A DNA stretch of 64,000 nt from Gammaproteobacteria bacterium (GTDB lineage: Bacteria > Gemmatimonadota > Gemmatimonadetes > Longimicrobiales > Gaopeijiaceae): positions 62,001 through 126,000 of the forward strand of contig JAPPMM010000049.1 in the NCBI GenBank assembly GCA_028819075.1. Direction: 5' to 3'. The position numbers and the translations under genes were made by a program. Below the pieces are notes generated by a model, which worked only from the letters and a program-made list of their open reading frames with translations, ran no database searches and was not told the origin of the DNA. Shown piece after piece: positions 35,475 to 44,005 of the stretch. Each line of letters starts with the position of its first letter. Positions within the stretch are counted from its first letter, which is position 1.

Positions 35475-38319
35475 TTAGAAGGTTGCTCGGAGTGAGATCA
35501 CGAAGCTCGACGACGGTGGGAGTTGCTCCCCAATCTGCCTGATGATGGGGCTGCCGTTGATCTGGACCTCGAGGCTTTCCGGGTGACCGGTCCTGAGCTC
35601 CCTCTTCGTCCAGTACCAGAGGTTGCGGCTGGACACTGTGAGCATCGCCGAGCTGGTCCCCGGGACGAAGCGGCCGACGGGTACAGTGAGGCTGATGTCA
35701 CGCAGCTCGAAGTAATCGCCGGGGTTGACGAACTTGCCGTACACGCCGCTCTCGATGCACTTGGCCCATTCCCAGGCGTAAAGCTCCTCCTCCTGGCCCG
35801 AGTCGAACTTATCGTGCGCGTCCCAGCACATCACCATGTCCAGCCCTCTCCCCAGAGCCGCCGTCTCCGCGATGTTGTTGATCCAGAAGCCACCCTGGTA
35901 TTCACCTCGCCCCGAGAGCAGAATGTCCCCCGGGAGCCTGAGCGTCATGTTCGGCGATAGGCTGAGCGTGGGCCAGTGCGGACCCATGATCGTGTCGTCT
36001 GCGTAGATCGGCTTGGCCTTCTCCCAGTAATTCGTGACCCAATTGGTTCTGATCACGGGCACGGGTTGGCCCTCCTCGATCCACGCCTGGTAGCGAACCG
36101 TGCTGGCTGGAGCGAAACGAGGTGAGCCTCCCAGGCTCAAGACTTCGCTGTGGTTCGTCGAGGCCATCAGGCCTACGTTCCAACCGAACGTCTGGTAGTT
36201 CAGCACCTCGGCGTCTATCAGCAGCTCATGACCCCAGTTCTTCATCTTGCCCACGTTCTTGAGCTGGGGGCTCCAGTCGCCGTTGGACAAGGGTTCCTGA
36301 ACCGCGAAGAGCGCGTCCGAAGTCGTCTGGCTGTAGTAGGTGTAGTCGAACCTCAGCCGCCCGTTCAGGAACGCGGCATCGAACCCGAGCTCGATCTCAG
36401 CAGTGCGCTCGGGGCCCAGATCAGCGTTCCCGAGATTCTCCGGAAGGAGTGCCGGACGGTTGAGGCCGTAGCCGACCGGATCCCACGTACGCACGGCGTC
36501 AAAAGCCCCGGGAGCACGACCCGCGTGCCCGTATGCCGCACGCAGCTTCACGTCAGCGAAGTCGCTTGGCCAGAAGTCCTCGTCCGATAGGACATAGGAA
36601 AGGCTGGCCTTCGGGTATGGCTGTAGCCCGAACGACTGGCCGAACGCGCTGTTGCCGTCGACGCGTAGACCCAACGTCAAGAAGTAGCGGTCCCGAAAGT
36701 CCAAGAGGTTTTGTAGGAAGAACCCCCCCGTGATGACGCGTAGCCTGCTCTCTGCCGCGCTGCGACGGGCCGTGCTCGACACCGTGAATTCGCCCGGCCC
36801 AGGGAAGTCGAACCCTTCGGCCCTGACGTCCTGCTCGTCGGTTTCCACGCCCTGCGCGCCCACCGACATTGTGGACCGCCACTCCGAGGCCAGGTCCCAC
36901 GTCAGCGAGCTGACGAAGTCGAAGCTCTTAGTGACGGTTTGGTTGACCTGTCGCTCCCGGCTGCCCTTCTCGGCGTCCGCGAAGCGCCAGCCGTAGGGTA
37001 TCTCGAACTCCCCTCGTAGGTCGGCAAGGTCGTAGCCGACGGTCAGGCGGTTGGACCAGTTGGGAATAGGATCGTACTGGGCGGTCAGTCCGCTGATGAA
37101 GCGACGAGTGCTCCGAGGAGCGATTCGGTCGAGCATCGTCCGAAGTGTCGCTTCATCCCGCGATGTGGGGCCCCAGTACTCCTGGTTGGTGACCATGACG
37201 GTACCGGTGACGTTGTTCCCTTGCCGGGTGTTCACAACGTCCTGGGACATCATCGAGCTGTTGAACTGAAGGATCAGATTCTCCAGAGGCCTGAAGCTCG
37301 CATTGCCCCGTACACTCCACGACTCCTCCTTGTCGGTCTCGATCCCCCCGTCACTGTCGAGCATCGAGGCGGAGAGGAAATACCCGAGCTGACCCTGACC
37401 CCCCTGCACGGAGGCCGAGTAGCGCTGACGCCAGCCGTTGCGCAGCACGGGCTCGTGGAAGTTGAACGGCTCCCTGTCGCCCTTGTTCCAAGGGCGGAAA
37501 TAGTTGAAGCCCTGGTCCATCTGGGCCGCCCAGACGGGGGCACCTGTCGAGCCCCTCTTGGTGAATATCTGAATCACTCCCGCGGCCGCCTCGGTGCCGT
37601 ACAACGTCGTCGCCGCGGCCCCCTTGATGATCTCGATCCGCTCGATGTCTGCCGGGTTGATGTCGTTGAGGGGGCTACCCGAGGTGGCCGGACGGTTCTG
37701 CCGACTCCTGGCCCCCAGGGAGTACGGCTCACTCTTGATGCGCACGTTGTCGACATAGATGAGGGGATTGTTGCTCAGCGCGACGCTGACGTTGCCCCTC
37801 AGACGGATCTGCGAGCCCGAACCCGATGAACCCGACTGTCCCGCGATGAGGACGCCGGGGGCACGGGCCTGGATAAGGTTGTCGACATTCGCCACTGGTT
37901 CAGCGACCTCGGCGATGTTGATTTGAGCGACGGTGTTGCCCACCTCGCGCCGCCGCGCCTGCCCGGCGGTGCCTGTGACGATGATCTCGTCCAGTGCCAG
38001 GGCGTCCTCATCCAAGATGAAGTTCGCCTCGACCGCCTGGCCGGCCACCACCGTGACTTCCTGTTCGACTGGCCGAAATCCGATGCGCTCGGTTCTCAGG
38101 ACGTGCGTCCCGGCCGGGACATTCACGAGCAGATAGCGGCCGTTCTCTTGGGCGAGAGCTCCCACCTGAAGCGTGGGGATATACACCTGTACTGCGTTCA
38201 CCGGCCTCCAGCGTGCGCGAGCTGGTGACGAGTCCCGTGATGCTACCCACGGTCTGCGCTGCTGCCGACGTGGCGACCAGGATGGAGACAAGCGAGACGA
38301 ATACGAATAGCGCCCTCAT
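35475..38319 (-). CDS. SusC/RagA-type TonB-linked outer-membrane transporter, copy 2, with a one-base frameshift
   Basis: The main frame encodes the carboxypeptidase-regulatory-like end (NGRYLLVNVPAGTHVLRTERIGF), DEIIVTGTAG, the plug (IYVDNVRI, NPADIERIEIIKG, TEAAAGVIQIFTKRG) and a full barrel ending in SLRATF. The N-terminus lies in another frame: ATG at 38319 gives a signal peptide (RALFVFVSLVSILVATSAAAQ) and GSITGLVTSSRTLE. The frames join if one of the C bases at 38205-38206 is removed, giving TLEPVNAVQVYIP. In the main frame alone the N-terminus is Arg-rich and has no signal. So this is a recent disruption or a sequencing error in an otherwise intact gene of about 947 residues. It heads a SusC-SusD-lipoprotein operon. 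Confidence 0.82.
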
Positions 38320-38487
38320 GGGTGCCTCCTTATCCTCAGGAATCCCAAATAACTGAAGCGCTGTCAGGGGAGATTAGCAGCCGATTCACAGCAACGCAAG
38401 CGGACTGCCCCCGCCAAGCCTCCGACGGCAACACACGTTGGGATCAGTGTGCTGTGTCAAGCCCTAGCCTGCTTGCGCAATGGGCAG

Positions 38488-38502
38488 CTAGTGTAGTGCC
38501 GC
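38488..38502 (+). repeat. left terminal inverted repeat of IS630-type element
   Basis: CTAGTGTAGTGCCGC; a perfect inverted copy lies at 39127-39141. The transposase remnant's final stop codon sits inside it. Confidence 0.75.
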
Positions 38503-39114
38503 TAAAGCGGTGTTGGCACGAGTGACCTTTGCCAGGATGTCTTTCACGGTGGCGGTCCAGACGAAGGGTTTCGGGGCACGGTTGCGGTCGTTGATATAGC
38601 TGGTGATCGCGTGCACGAGCTGGCCGAGGCTGTGGACCGCGAGGCGCTTGAGCTAGCGCTGCGTGAGGTCGGAAAAGAAGCGCTCGACGAGGTTCAGCCA
38701 CGATGCCGAGGTGGGCACGAAGTGGAAGTGCACGCGGGGGTGCCCCACATCCGTCCCATCTGGCTGTGGTGCAGCCCCATGCACCAGTGCGTCCCGCGCG
38801 ACGGCTTCTCCTCGAGCGTGCGGCGCACGACCTCGGCCTCCAGTTCGGCCGTGATCCTGCTTCGCGGCCGGCCGGGGGGCCCGGTCTTCGAGCCCCGGGA
38901 GACCCTCCTCGTCATACCGGTCCAGCCATCGCTGCACCGTCGGCAGCGAGACGCCGATCTGGCGGGCCAGAGCTCGGCCCGACAACCCGCCGGTCGAGCC
39001 CAGGACGATCCGAGCGCGCTCCACGCGCCGCTGCGGGGTCGTGCGGGCTCGAACCCAGCCCTCGAGCTCCTTGCGGTCCCCGGGTCGCAATCGAATCCTT
39101 AGCAGTGCAGGCAT
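38488..39114 (-). pseudogene. IS630-family transposase remnant
   Basis: The N-terminal helix-turn-helix part is clear (PQRRVERARIVLGSTGG, GVSLPTVQRWLDRYDEEGL). The frame then shifts (ITAELEAEVVRRTLEEKP in another frame) and the middle is deleted. The last part, HPRVHFHFVPTSASWLNL then VERFFSDLTQR, is the conserved end of the DDE domain. A TAG follows in frame at about 38653, after which readable C-terminal sequence continues (LVHAITSYINDRN, FVWTATVKDIL) to the stop at 38488. A frameshift, a deletion and an internal stop together rule out activity. Confidence 0.8.
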
Positions 39115-39126
39115 GCATGGACTTAT

Positions 39127-39141
39127 GCGGCACTACACTAG
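39127..39141 (-). repeat. right terminal inverted repeat of IS630-type element
   Basis: Exact inverted copy of 38488-38502, twelve bases outside the transposase start codon. Confidence 0.75.
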
Positions 39142-39188
39142 GCTTGGCGACTCTCGTTTCCAGTTGTTGTCCGTAGGTTCAAGGGAGT

Positions 39189-39788
39189 CTAGTTCGGCCG
39201 AACCAGGTTCACGGCGCTCATCACGTCGCGAACATCGGCTACGACCCCGTGGCGGAAGACGATGATGGCACGCCAGGGCGGCTCTGCACCCGCGCGGCCG
39301 ATGGGCTCCAGCCTGACCCGGTCGATCCAGCGAACCCGTTCGAGCGCGTCCTCCATCGCGGTGAGTTCGAGCTCCGTACGCGGACCACGGTCCATGTAAT
39401 AGTTGATGGGCTCGGGGTCGAACGGATGGTTGAGCCTCCACCGGTTCAGGGCCTGATTCACGTCCAGCCAGTTCGCTCCTGTATCGATCAGGTGCTGCGC
39501 ATGGAAGCGCAGCATCATGTTGTCGTGCTTGGGATCCTTTGCCAGTGCTTCCTGGAGGAGCCGCTCGAACCCATCCAGGTCTCCGCCCCAAAGCGCCTGC
39601 ATGCTTTCCAGGAACTCCGTGTCGGACTCGCGAGGATTGACTCGCGCGATGACCTCCGTGAGCTCGCGCCCCTCCTCGCTGAACCAGCCCGGCGGGGCGG
39701 TGCCGCGCGAGATCAGGTACTCGCGGACGCCCACGACGAGGCAAATCCCGTATATGACGAGCAACAGGCGGTATCGCTGGTACCACAT
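39189..39788 (-). CDS. membrane-anchored TPR-like protein of unknown function
   Basis: A 199-residue protein with one N-terminal hydrophobic helix (about 7-25) and a helical body. Residues about 60-130 look like one or two TPR units (MQALWGGDLDGFERLLQEAL, AKDPKHDNMMLRFHAQHL). It starts three bases after the stop of the upstream histidine-rich membrane protein, so the two are co-translated. It ends shortly before the IS630-type remnant. I cannot name a family; the context suggests a partner of the membrane protein. Confidence 0.6.
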   Translation of the reverse strand: MWYQRYRLLLVIYGICLVVGVREYLISRGTAPPGWFSEEGRELTEVIARVNPRESDTEFLESMQALWGGDLDGFERLLQEALAKDPKHDNMMLRFHAQHLIDTGANWLDVNQALNRWRLNHPFDPEPINYYMDRGPRTELELTAMEDALERVRWIDRVRLEPIGRAGAEPPWRAIIVFRHGVVADVRDVMSAVNLVRPN

Positions 39789-39790
39789 GG

Positions 39791-40873
39791 CTACAGCCCC
39801 TTCTGAACGTTCTTGTCCCGCACCTTCCAGATGAAGGAATCCACGTAATAATGGGTCAGCGCGAAGGCGGCGATCATCGTTTCGGCGAAGAGCGCGTACC
39901 CGGCCGAGTAGTCCAGCCCGGCGATATTGAACTGCTCGATGGCCGGATAGGCGGCGAAGTTCACGACACCGAATCCAAACTCGTCCAACGGGCGGTTGAT
40001 GAGCAGCTGAACGATGAGTGCGTATGCGCCCCCCCCCAGCAGAAACCACTTCAGTCTCCCCTGTCCCACCACGCGACTCCAGAACCCCGGCTGTGAGGTG
40101 CCGTGCTCGGACTTCCTTCGAAGGAAGAAATACACGATCACCATGTACTGGACGCCGTGCATGATCCGGTGCGCCACGGCGTACAGGAGGATCGAATTCG
40201 TGTGCCAGGCGGCAAAATACCAGAGGAAATAGCTGGACCCGATGAAGGCGTACTTGATGGGGTTGACCTGGTGGCCAGCGGCCGCGGTCCTCCAGACGTG
40301 CCAAGCGTAGAAAGCGAGGTAGGTCCCGAACACGACCCAGCTGACCTTCAGGAGAATCTCAACGAAATCGACGGACACCGGGAGCTGCATCCGGTGCAGC
40401 TCGCGGATCCACAAGTGCCTGAACATCGGCGCGTTGAGGAACATGGTGGAGTACAGGACCCAGTGCAGCGTCAGGTCCCATCGTCCGGTGGACGGCATGC
40501 CGGCCCCGGCCTTGAAGTCGTAGATGCGGCTGAAGCCATGCTGCTGCATGATGCTGTGCTGGTGGTCCCACGCCGTGACCAGCAGAAGCATCGTGATCGG
40601 GGCCCAGGTGAGCCCGACGGCCGTGAAGGCGACGATCACCATCGGACCGATGATGAGGCGGTCCTTGAAGCGCGCCAGCTCTTCTGGCACACCGTACGCG
40701 CGCACCCACCCGGCGTAGTGGTGAGGAATCGTGATCCACAGGTTGATGGATGCTACCGCCACATACGGGAGCCAGGCCTGGAAGCCCAACGCGATCAAGA
40801 CGGCGATGAATGGTAAGCCCAAGAACCAGAGCATATCGCCGCGCGGGCTCACGATGTAGCCGGTCTTGAACAT
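39791..40873 (-). CDS. polytopic membrane protein with conserved-looking His motifs, unknown function
   Basis: A 360-residue integral membrane protein with about eight hydrophobic helices. Histidines cluster at membrane borders: TIPHHYAGW, AWDHQHSIMQQHGF, FAAWHTNS, AHRIMHGVQY and LTHYYVDSFIWKVRD. That pattern recalls membrane enzymes with metal-binding His boxes, such as desaturase/hydroxylase-like or Brp/Blh-like proteins, but no family signature is complete. The ATG at 40873 begins the hydrophobic part; about 95 residues readable upstream in the same frame look non-coding and lack a good start. It is followed three bases later by the TPR-like gene. The 281 bases upstream hold no visible gene. 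Confidence 0.6.
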   Translation of the reverse strand: MFKTGYIVSPRGDMLWFLGLPFIAVLIALGFQAWLPYVAVASINLWITIPHHYAGWVRAYGVPEELARFKDRLIIGPMVIVAFTAVGLTWAPITMLLLVTAWDHQHSIMQQHGFSRIYDFKAGAGMPSTGRWDLTLHWVLYSTMFLNAPMFRHLWIRELHRMQLPVSVDFVEILLKVSWVVFGTYLAFYAWHVWRTAAAGHQVNPIKYAFIGSSYFLWYFAAWHTNSILLYAVAHRIMHGVQYMVIVYFFLRRKSEHGTSQPGFWSRVVGQGRLKWFLLGGGAYALIVQLLINRPLDEFGFGVVNFAAYPAIEQFNIAGLDYSAGYALFAETMIAAFALTHYYVDSFIWKVRDKNVQKGL

Positions 40874-41154
40874 GTGTCGGCTCGAACCAGCTGTACGTTG
40901 GACGGGTCGATTCCTGACCGACGGTCCAGATAGACAACGCCCGGCAGACGAGGCCGGGCGAGACATGATTCGGGGATGCGGCCGCCGCCCGATCGCGACG
41001 CTCCCTCGCCGCCGACCTGTCAGTCTAGTCGATTGCTCGAGGCCGCAGGCACCAGCCGGGCTCAGGGCTTCCGGGACCGAAGACCTCCTCGCTTCGAGCG
41101 TCGGCTGGGCAGACGAGGCGTTGACACTCATCAAGTTTAGCCGAGGTCCACGAG

Positions 41155-41601
41155 TCAAGCAATAATCTGCCGAGCCGTGCGCGAAGCGACGCGCCCACCT
41201 GGTGGATCACGTCTCCCCCCAACGTCCCGGTGCGCCAGTTCGTGCTCTCGGTGCCCAAGCGCCTCAGACGCTTCCTCCACCACCAGCCCCGGAGTGCCGG
41301 TGCTGGCCTCCACATCCTCCTCCGGGCTCTGCGGGCCACCTCGAGCTTCACGAGCGCAGTCGTTCCGGAGAACGCGGCGAGCCTCAGAGTGGCCGTGAAG
41401 GCGGGCTTTGCCGGCGCGGGACAAGCCGAAGTGGTAGCGAAACCGGACCAGGGTGCGCTCGATGAACGCGTAGGCCTGCTGGCGGTCGTGTAGGGTGATG
41501 TCGGTCGCCTCATTTCCTTCCAGGAAGGCGCGGACCTCGTCGAGGGTGCGAATCCGGTTGGTGCGAAATGTCATGATCATGCTCCCATGATCTGCCCGCA
41601 C
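41155..41601 (-). pseudogene. degraded integrase/transposase N-terminal fragment
   Basis: The first half of this frame (TLDEVRAFLEGNEATD, DRQQAYAFIERTLVRFRYH) resembles the start of DDE integrases that carry a segment like RAFLxGxxxVDF...RAYxxVERTLVRFRY. After about residue 75 the similarity stops and the rest is Arg/Glu-rich with no recognisable domain. The catalytic core is absent. With no strong ribosome site, this is most likely a dead remnant. The flanks 40874-41154 and 41602-41816 hold no gene that I can see, so nothing intact lies between 40874 and 41816. Confidence 0.45.
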
Positions 41602-41607
41602 CCCGCT

Positions 41608-41659
41608 TCATGCTCACTTGTCGTTGGAAATCAATCGCACGCTCATGCTCACTTGTCGT
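41608..41659 (+). repeat. 17-base direct repeat, two copies
   Basis: TCATGCTCACTTGTCGT occurs at 41608-41624 and again at 41643-41659, 35 bases apart. It lies between the integrase fragment and the next gene and may be a duplication scar or a binding site. Confidence 0.5.
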
Positions 41660-41816
41660 CGGACAACGCTCTTGCTTGCCTGTCAACGCCGGGACATGCA
41701 ATTTCTCTGCAGGTGTCTCCGGCGACGGGAATCGTCGGGGAAAGCCGCCGGTTTCAGGAAGTCTTGCACAGGTTCACCAGAAGATTCATCCCCTTCATTC
41801 TTCACGGAGGTACTCC

Positions 41817-42470
41817 ATGCGCGCACACCCATTCACCATCGCCCTGATGGCGCTCGCCGTGGTCGGTTTCGCGACTGACGCGGCCGCCCAGGACAGCCCA
41901 GCACACGCTCACATGGGACACGTCGCGGACGGGTTCCGCGGCACCCCCGACGGGATGGGACTGCTTCCCGCCGCCATCGCCGAGGCCGAGGTCGCGGCCA
42001 TGCACGCGGGCCTGGCCGCGCGTGACCTGACCAGCCTCGACGCCATGAAGCGTCACACCGGCCACGTCCAGCATGCCGTCGATCCCACCGTCGTGGAGAA
42101 CGGCCCGGGCGCCGGCTATGGCGTGAAGCAGGCTGCGACGGGAGCGGCCCGCCACATCTCCATGGCCGCCGACTCCGAAGGCGCGACCGACAACATCCGC
42201 ACCCACTCGAACCACGTCGCCACGTCGGCCAACAATACGGTCGCGAGGGCGGACCGCATTCTCGAACTGGCTGCCCAGATCCAGGAAGCCGAGTCCGCCG
42301 ATGCCGCCGCGCCTCTGGTCGAGGAGATGGCGGAAGTGGCCGGTCAGCTCGTCTCCGGGCTCGACGCCAACGGCGACGGTCGCGTGGGCTGGCAGGAAGG
42401 CGAGGGCGGCCTCGAGCAGGCCAACGCTCACATGGGCTTCATGAAGCGCGGCGAGGGCATGGGGCGCTGA
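41817..42470 (+). CDS. exported protein with an EF-hand-like motif
   Basis: A 217-residue protein with a Sec signal peptide (about 1-24, DAAAQ cleavage site). The mature part is rich in His and Ala and largely helical. Near the C-terminus LDANGDGRVGWQEGE matches a calcium-binding EF-hand loop (DxNxDGxVxxxE). GGAGG precedes the ATG at 41817 by five bases, a strong site. No family is recognised. It is followed by a strong two-way terminator, so it is monocistronic unless an upstream gene has been missed. Confidence 0.7.
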   Translation: MRAHPFTIALMALAVVGFATDAAAQDSPAHAHMGHVADGFRGTPDGMGLLPAAIAEAEVAAMHAGLAARDLTSLDAMKRHTGHVQHAVDPTVVENGPGAGYGVKQAATGAARHISMAADSEGATDNIRTHSNHVATSANNTVARADRILELAAQIQEAESADAAAPLVEEMAEVAGQLVSGLDANGDGRVGWQEGEGGLEQANAHMGFMKRGEGMGR

Positions 42471-42537
42471 CCCCGACCCTCACTCGCTGAAACACGCGCC
42501 CTGCGGGTGACGCAGGTCACGCGCCGGGCAACAGAGA

Positions 42538-42580
42538 AGGCCCGCCGCCCCTTCCAGGCTGAAGAGGCGGCGGGCCTTTC
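42538..42580. terminator. bidirectional intrinsic terminator
   Basis: AGGCCCGCCGCC (42538-42549) pairs perfectly with GGCGGCGGGCCT (42566-42577) and is followed by TTC; on the other strand TTCTCT follows. It sits between the convergent EF-hand protein and cytochrome c genes. Confidence 0.75.
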
Positions 42581-42619
42581 TAATTCGTGCGGGTCGCGTG
42601 TGTACCCGCAGGGTGTGGT

Positions 42620-43021
42620 CTAGCTTCCGTTCGCCAGCGTCCAGACGAACGCCGCGACGGCCCGGACCTGCTCGTCGTTGATGGGGCTGCCCGCCCGCGG
42701 CACCATGGGGATCATGTGCTCCTTGGGCATCGGGACACCCGTGTTGATCAGTTCCACAAACTGGTCGTAGGAAGTGGGATCCTCGATGTTGAGCCAGGTG
42801 TCGTCGGTCAGGTTGGGTCCCAGGTTCGGGACTCCCTCGCCAGTCGCGTGGCAGGTGAAGCACAGCGCGTCGCTCGCAAAGAGCGCCCTGCCTTCTTCCA
42901 CCATCTCTTCAGTCACGCCTTCCGGCAGAGCCTGCGGAATGCCGGACTCGGTAGCCGGCACGGCAGCGGCCATCACCAGCATGCCCGCGGCGACGAGGCC
43001 CCATTTTCCATTCGCGATCAT
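42620..43021 (-). CDS. small periplasmic c-type cytochrome
   Basis: A 133-residue exported class I-type cytochrome c. Signal peptide about 1-22; heme motif CFTCH (Cys54, Cys57, His58); the likely axial Met is in HMIPMVPRAGSP. It carries electrons in the periplasm. The ATG at 43021 follows GAGGAG, which I prefer to the ATG at 43042. It shares a direction with the FmdB-like gene 66 bases upstream. A sugar dehydrogenase that could donate electrons lies about 1 kb away on the other strand; this link is speculative. Confidence 0.85.
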   Translation of the reverse strand: MIANGKWGLVAAGMLVMAAAVPATESGIPQALPEGVTEEMVEEGRALFASDALCFTCHATGEGVPNLGPNLTDDTWLNIEDPTSYDQFVELINTGVPMPKEHMIPMVPRAGSPINDEQVRAVAAFVWTLANGS

Positions 43022-43087
43022 CTCTACTCCTCTTCGGTTCACGGTAACTCTCGTGGGGCCTTGGCTCGCGCCCCGGACCGGGCAGGT

Positions 43088-43339
43088 TCAGCCGTGCCGG
43101 TCGTGACTCTCCTCGTATTTGCGCTGTTCGTTAACCCGCTCCCAGGCCTGGGCCTGGTCACGCTTCTTCGCGGCGCGCATCGCCAACTCATGTGTCGAAG
43201 AAGACTTGACCTTGGGTACGGACAGAAGCCGCTTCAGGTCGGCGCTCTCGCATGAGGGGCAGGCCGCGGTCTCCTGCCTCAGCAGCAGAACCTCGAACTG
43301 CCGCCCGCAATCGTTGCAAACGTACTCGTAGACGGGCAT
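43088..43339 (-). CDS. FmdB-family zinc ribbon protein
   Basis: An 83-residue protein with a zinc ribbon: CNDC (8-11) and CPSC (27-30), inside the typical opening MPVYEYVC. FmdB-like proteins are small putative regulators. The tail is charged and helical (residues 50-83). The gene precedes the cytochrome c gene on the same strand. A direct role is not known. Confidence 0.85.
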   Translation of the reverse strand: MPVYEYVCNDCGRQFEVLLLRQETAACPSCESADLKRLLSVPKVKSSSTHELAMRAAKKRDQAQAWERVNEQRKYEESHDRHG

Positions 43340-43577
43340 GGCCTCACTCCAATCGCGGCCTCATCGCTGGCATCGCCGTCCATGCACGGAACGGTTCGGC
43401 CCCAAGATCATCATCCGCCGCAGTCAACGCAACCGGGGCTTGTTTCCGGACAAGTCCAGACAAGATAATATAGTACGTCGGTCGCGTCGGCAGGGGCATG
43501 AAAGCCTTGTCGCCTCGTACCCCGTTCGACATGTATCCGTGCCTGAAAAAAGGCGTAGCCGGAAGGAGAGTATCGCG

Positions 43578-43961
43578 ATGAGAACGGCCCCGAGACTCAC
43601 GGTTCCGGGTGGTCTGCTGGCGCTTGCCTCTCTGTTCATCCTCGGGCCCTCGACGCTCCACGCTCAACAGGAGGAGGAAGCGCCGGCGCCCGCTGCGAGC
43701 GACGAACGGTTCCTGCTCTTCGTTCAGGTCCATATCGAGGTGGTTGAAGCCCGCGAGGAGTTCAACCAGGCAATTGCCGTGGTCCACGACGATCCCGGCA
43801 AGGAGGAGCTGCGCTCAGAGATGGACCGGAGGCTCGCGGAGATCTACGAGAGCCACGGGATGTCCGAGGAGGAGTACCAGCTCTTCACCCTCGAGGTCAG
43901 CCTGGACCAGGAGCGGCGCGAGGAGTTCGAGCGGTTGCTGGAGGAGATGGGCGGGGCCTGA
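43578..43961 (+). CDS. exported DUF4168-like helical protein
   Basis: A 127-residue exported protein with a signal peptide (about 1-29, LHAQ). The mature part is one acidic helical domain with the spacing of DUF4168: FLLFVQVHIEVVEAREEF, then HGMSEEEYQLFTLEV and a charged end. Function of that family is unknown. A GGAAGGAGAG site precedes the ATG at 43578. The next gene, the sugar dehydrogenase, starts 44 bases after its stop and may be co-transcribed. Confidence 0.65.
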   Translation: MRTAPRLTVPGGLLALASLFILGPSTLHAQQEEEAPAPAASDERFLLFVQVHIEVVEAREEFNQAIAVVHDDPGKEELRSEMDRRLAEIYESHGMSEEEYQLFTLEVSLDQERREEFERLLEEMGGA

Positions 43962-44005
43962 TCGGCAGGACATCATCGGGTACCCCGGAGGGGAGGGTTC
44001 AAGGG

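Larger units (their letters stand above)
38488..39141 (-). mobile_element. internally deleted IS630-family element
   Basis: A 654-base element bounded by perfect 15-base inverted ends reading CTAGTGTAGTGCCGC inward from the left (38488-38502) and its complement on the right (39127-39141). The outer CTAG/TA matches IS630 insertion at TA with TA duplication. Full IS630 copies are about 1.1 kb; this one has lost about 0.5 kb of the transposase middle, including most of the DDE catalytic domain. It could still be mobilised in trans because both ends are intact. It lies between the SusC promoter region and the TPR protein gene. Confidence 0.75.

Noticed and set aside
39189-40304. 371-codon reading of the TPR gene with a longer start
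   Set aside because: The upstream 172 codons lie out of frame inside the membrane protein gene; the start at 39788, three bases after its stop, gives a sensible protein.
38488-41816. A composite transposon bounded by the IS630 remnant and the integrase fragment
   Set aside because: The two remnants are from different families and have no shared ends, so they cannot bound one unit.
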